Shown one piece after another: positions 5,245-6,975 of a stretch of 6,975 bases of DNA. Each line of letters begins with the position of its first letter. The first letter of the stretch is position 1. Below the pieces are notes generated by a model. It was given only the letters and a program-made list of their open reading frames with translations. It had not been told where the DNA came from and searched no databases. Source of the DNA: JAKFFN01 sp036675025 (GTDB taxonomy: Bacteria > Sumerlaeota > Sumerlaeia > Sumerlaeales > Sumerlaeaceae); NCBI GenBank assembly GCA_036675025.1, contig JAKFFN010000012.1, positions 1-6,975 on the forward strand. Reading direction: 5' to 3'. The position numbers and the translations under genes are program-made.

Positions 5245-6975
5245 TTAGGCCTGTGTTTTCTTTCTTCCCGCTTCATCAAAACTTACCTGTACCGGCCACC
5301 CGGGGTAAGGTTTGGCTTCGGGTTGCGATGGGTCGACATCCCACCGCCAGCATTCCATGTTATAGTGCTGCTGCGACTTGTTTACGTCGATCATACAGTA
5401 GCCTTCAGCCTTGAGGTCGCGGTCTCCGATGTACTGGGTGGGCGGGTGCACATTCTTGTCGTCCCAGTACTCTTTCATGGTCAGCTTGTCCGGGTTCGCC
5501 ACAGCCAATACATGCACCTTGTTTCCAAACGCATCGATGAAATCGCCTGTGTGTGGCGTGGCGTGGGCATTGGGTAAAGGTTCGGCCGGCTGGAACCATC
5601 GGGTCCAGGTGGCAGCGCCTGCCGGACCCGTGAACTGAATCGGGCCGTCATCAAATTGATCGATGCCGTTGCGGATCAGCGTAGCCAGGTGCTGGTCGCC
5701 CGAGATGATCAAGGCCCCGGCGTCGCGGATCAATTCCATTGCCTTGCGGCGCTGGAGCGGCGGGTAGCCGTTACCGTCGAAATCGAGAAGCGCCTTACCG
5801 TTGGGACCGGTCTGCACGCAGGCAAAGATGGTCTGGCTCGCGACAATCTTTGCCGGCTTGTCTTTGACTTTCTGTCCCCATTCCGCCAGGAATGTTTCCT
5901 GCCGTTCTCCGAGCAGTTCCGGTTCGTGCACATCCAGGCTGCGACCCTGCCACGGGGCGGTTTTCCATTTGCGATCTTCCAGAAAAGCGAACTCGACTCC
6001 GCCGTAGGTAAAAGCGCCGTAATAAACTGTGATGCCCTGTTCCACCGGTGTCGGATCATAAGGATCAGGGTTATGACCGCACTGGGTACGCTGCACCATG
6101 TTTACCCATTCAGGCGTGGGCCGGTAGCCGCCGTGGTTATACTGTCCCTCCGGCGCTTCGCGGCCGCCATTGCCGAACAGGTTCGGCTGGAACACGTCGT
6201 GGTCGTCAGTCAGAACAATCGTTGGCGTATCGCGGGTCATATCACGGAAGCCCCACACCCACAGCACCCATTTGTAGATGTAATCCAGGGTAGGGGAGGG
6301 GGCTGGGTCGCGTACGGAGGGGTTATCTTCGTAGAACTGATCTCCGACAAAAAACAGAATGTCGGGCTTGTGATGATTGCCATGTTTTACCAGCTCATTA
6401 AATGGGAAGCAGATACACTCAGGCGTATAGCGGCCGAGAAATCTGGCGAAGCTGGGCATGCGCGGCCCGGTGCCGCGGTCAAGCAGCCGGTTTGTTGCAA
6501 TGGTACAGGAGTAGAGGCCCACTTTCAGACTGGCCAAATCTTTGGGATCTTTCTTAACAACGCCCTGGTAGCTGCCATGCGCGCTGGCATCGGGTGATCC
6601 GTATGTGATCTGGTACTCCCAATCCTTTGAAGAGTCCCAGTCTGCGATGCGGAAAAGAGCCGTAAAGCCGCCCTTTACCGGTTGGGTTGCAACTGTCTTC
6701 CAGTCCGCTGTGCCGGTCTCGCGCACCTGCAGGCGGGCTTCTTGTGGATCGGACTTTCCAATCGGCATAAACTGCGCCGACAGTTTCATCACGTTGCCAT
6801 TAACGCTGTGCAATCCAGCAACGATAGGTCCCATGGCGCGGTCTTCAAACACGCCGACTTTTTTACCTGCGGTCTTAACGTCCTTGAACCAGAAGCAGGC
6901 ACCGTCTGGAGCGGAAATTGCGCCATTGCAGAGCATTACGCCGCCGAGAATGTCCTCTTCTGCCACGGCACGCAG
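5245..6975 (-). CDS. PhoD-like metallophosphoesterase (5' end possibly outside window)
   Basis: The frame is open from the right edge to the TAA at 5247-5245. A GTG at 6966 could start a 573-residue protein, but three sense codons (LRA) precede it and no ribosome site can be seen, so the true start may lie beyond the window. Numbering from that GTG, residues of about 55-140 look like a beta-rich N-terminal domain of the kind found in PhoD proteins. The calcineurin-like metal-binding core follows: FFVGDQFYED (205-214), LTDDHDVFQPNLFGNGG (252-268), FLEDRKWK (328-335) and IISGDQHLATL (420-430). These correspond to the GD-x-x-YE, DDHD and SGD-x-H blocks that hold the two metals. Enzymes of this family hydrolyse phosphomono- or diesters, often exported by the Tat system. 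No signal peptide is visible here, but the N-terminus may be missing. Substrate unknown. Its stop is 262 nt upstream of the marR start, across a repeat-rich gap. Confidence 0.88.
   Translation of the reverse strand: MRAVAEEDILGGVMLCNGAISAPDGACFWFKDVKTAGKKVGVFEDRAMGPIVAGLHSVNGNVMKLSAQFMPIGKSDPQEARLQVRETGTADWKTVATQPVKGGFTALFRIADWDSSKDWEYQITYGSPDASAHGSYQGVVKKDPKDLASLKVGLYSCTIATNRLLDRGTGPRMPSFARFLGRYTPECICFPFNELVKHGNHHKPDILFFVGDQFYEDNPSVRDPAPSPTLDYIYKWVLWVWGFRDMTRDTPTIVLTDDHDVFQPNLFGNGGREAPEGQYNHGGYRPTPEWVNMVQRTQCGHNPDPYDPTPVEQGITVYYGAFTYGGVEFAFLEDRKWKTAPWQGRSLDVHEPELLGERQETFLAEWGQKVKDKPAKIVASQTIFACVQTGPNGKALLDFDGNGYPPLQRRKAMELIRDAGALIISGDQHLATLIRNGIDQFDDGPIQFTGPAGAATWTRWFQPAEPLPNAHATPHTGDFIDAFGNKVHVLAVANPDKLTMKEYWDDKNVHPPTQYIGDRDLKAEGYCMIDVNKSQQHYNMECWRWDVDPSQPEAKPYPGWPVQVSFDEAGRKKTQA

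Noticed and set aside
4925..5414. Overlapping frames on both strands encoding GPIGPIG- or SYWSYRSY-like low-complexity peptides
   Set aside because: They are read-through of the 9-bp tandem array, whose period keeps three frames open per strand. Flanking parts resemble no protein and run through the hairpin element, so these are not collagen-like genes.
5656..6597. A 313-codon plus-strand frame antisense to the phosphatase gene, and a 218-codon minus-strand frame at 925-1581
   Set aside because: Both are mirror frames of well-supported genes in GC-rich sequence, with no recognisable motifs.

Overview
The window is bacterial chromosomal DNA of moderate to high GC: samples of leuC and leuD counted by hand give about 62-65%. 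It carries five recognisable genes plus one that is hidden from simple ORF calling. Clear Shine-Dalgarno sites precede leuC, leuD and the antitoxin gene. The 9-bp TATAGG-type tandem arrays, the 'GCGGGCA-gga-TGCCCGC' extragenic palindrome, the PhoD-like phosphatase and the large beta-propeller protein recall environmental bacteria of the Planctomycetes-Verrucomicrobia-Lentisphaerae/Kiritimatiellota/Hydrogenedentes kind. This is an impression from memory, and no marker gene here fixes the taxon.

Layout, left to right. (1) A plus-strand beta-propeller-like gene, cut by the left edge, ends at 1710. (2) A strong symmetrical hairpin at about 1738-1769 serves as a shared terminator between this gene and the convergent minus-strand genes. 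(3) The minus-strand cluster, in transcription order, is marR-type regulator (4983-4501), leuC (4405-2975), a BrnT-like toxin (about 2932-2660), its small antitoxin (2667-2461) and leuD (2441-1827). (4) A repeat-rich intergenic stretch lies at 4984-5244. (5) A minus-strand PhoD-like metallophosphoesterase gene (5245 to the right edge) has no upstream boundary in the window.

LeuC and LeuD are the two subunits of 3-isopropylmalate dehydratase (leucine biosynthesis) and are normally encoded side by side. Here a complete type II toxin-antitoxin module of the BrnT (DUF497/RelE-like) type sits between them on the same strand. Its GC is markedly lower (about 43-44% against about 62-65%). The toxin has all the family hallmarks but lacks an ATG/GTG/TTG start in its own frame. 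Either it starts at an ATT codon placed 7 nt after a good AGGAG, or it carries a one-base frameshift after an ATG. Toxin and antitoxin overlap by 8 nt, and leuD follows the antitoxin after 19 nt, so leuD expression must pass through the module.

The marR gene is bracketed by two arrays of the same 9-bp tandem repeat (4452-4487 and 5055-5132). A perfect 14-bp palindrome, TTAACCATGGTTAA, lies just before its start codon and is a likely self-operator. Downstream of the phosphatase gene are two back-to-back hairpins and a short direct repeat that look like a dispersed REP-like element.
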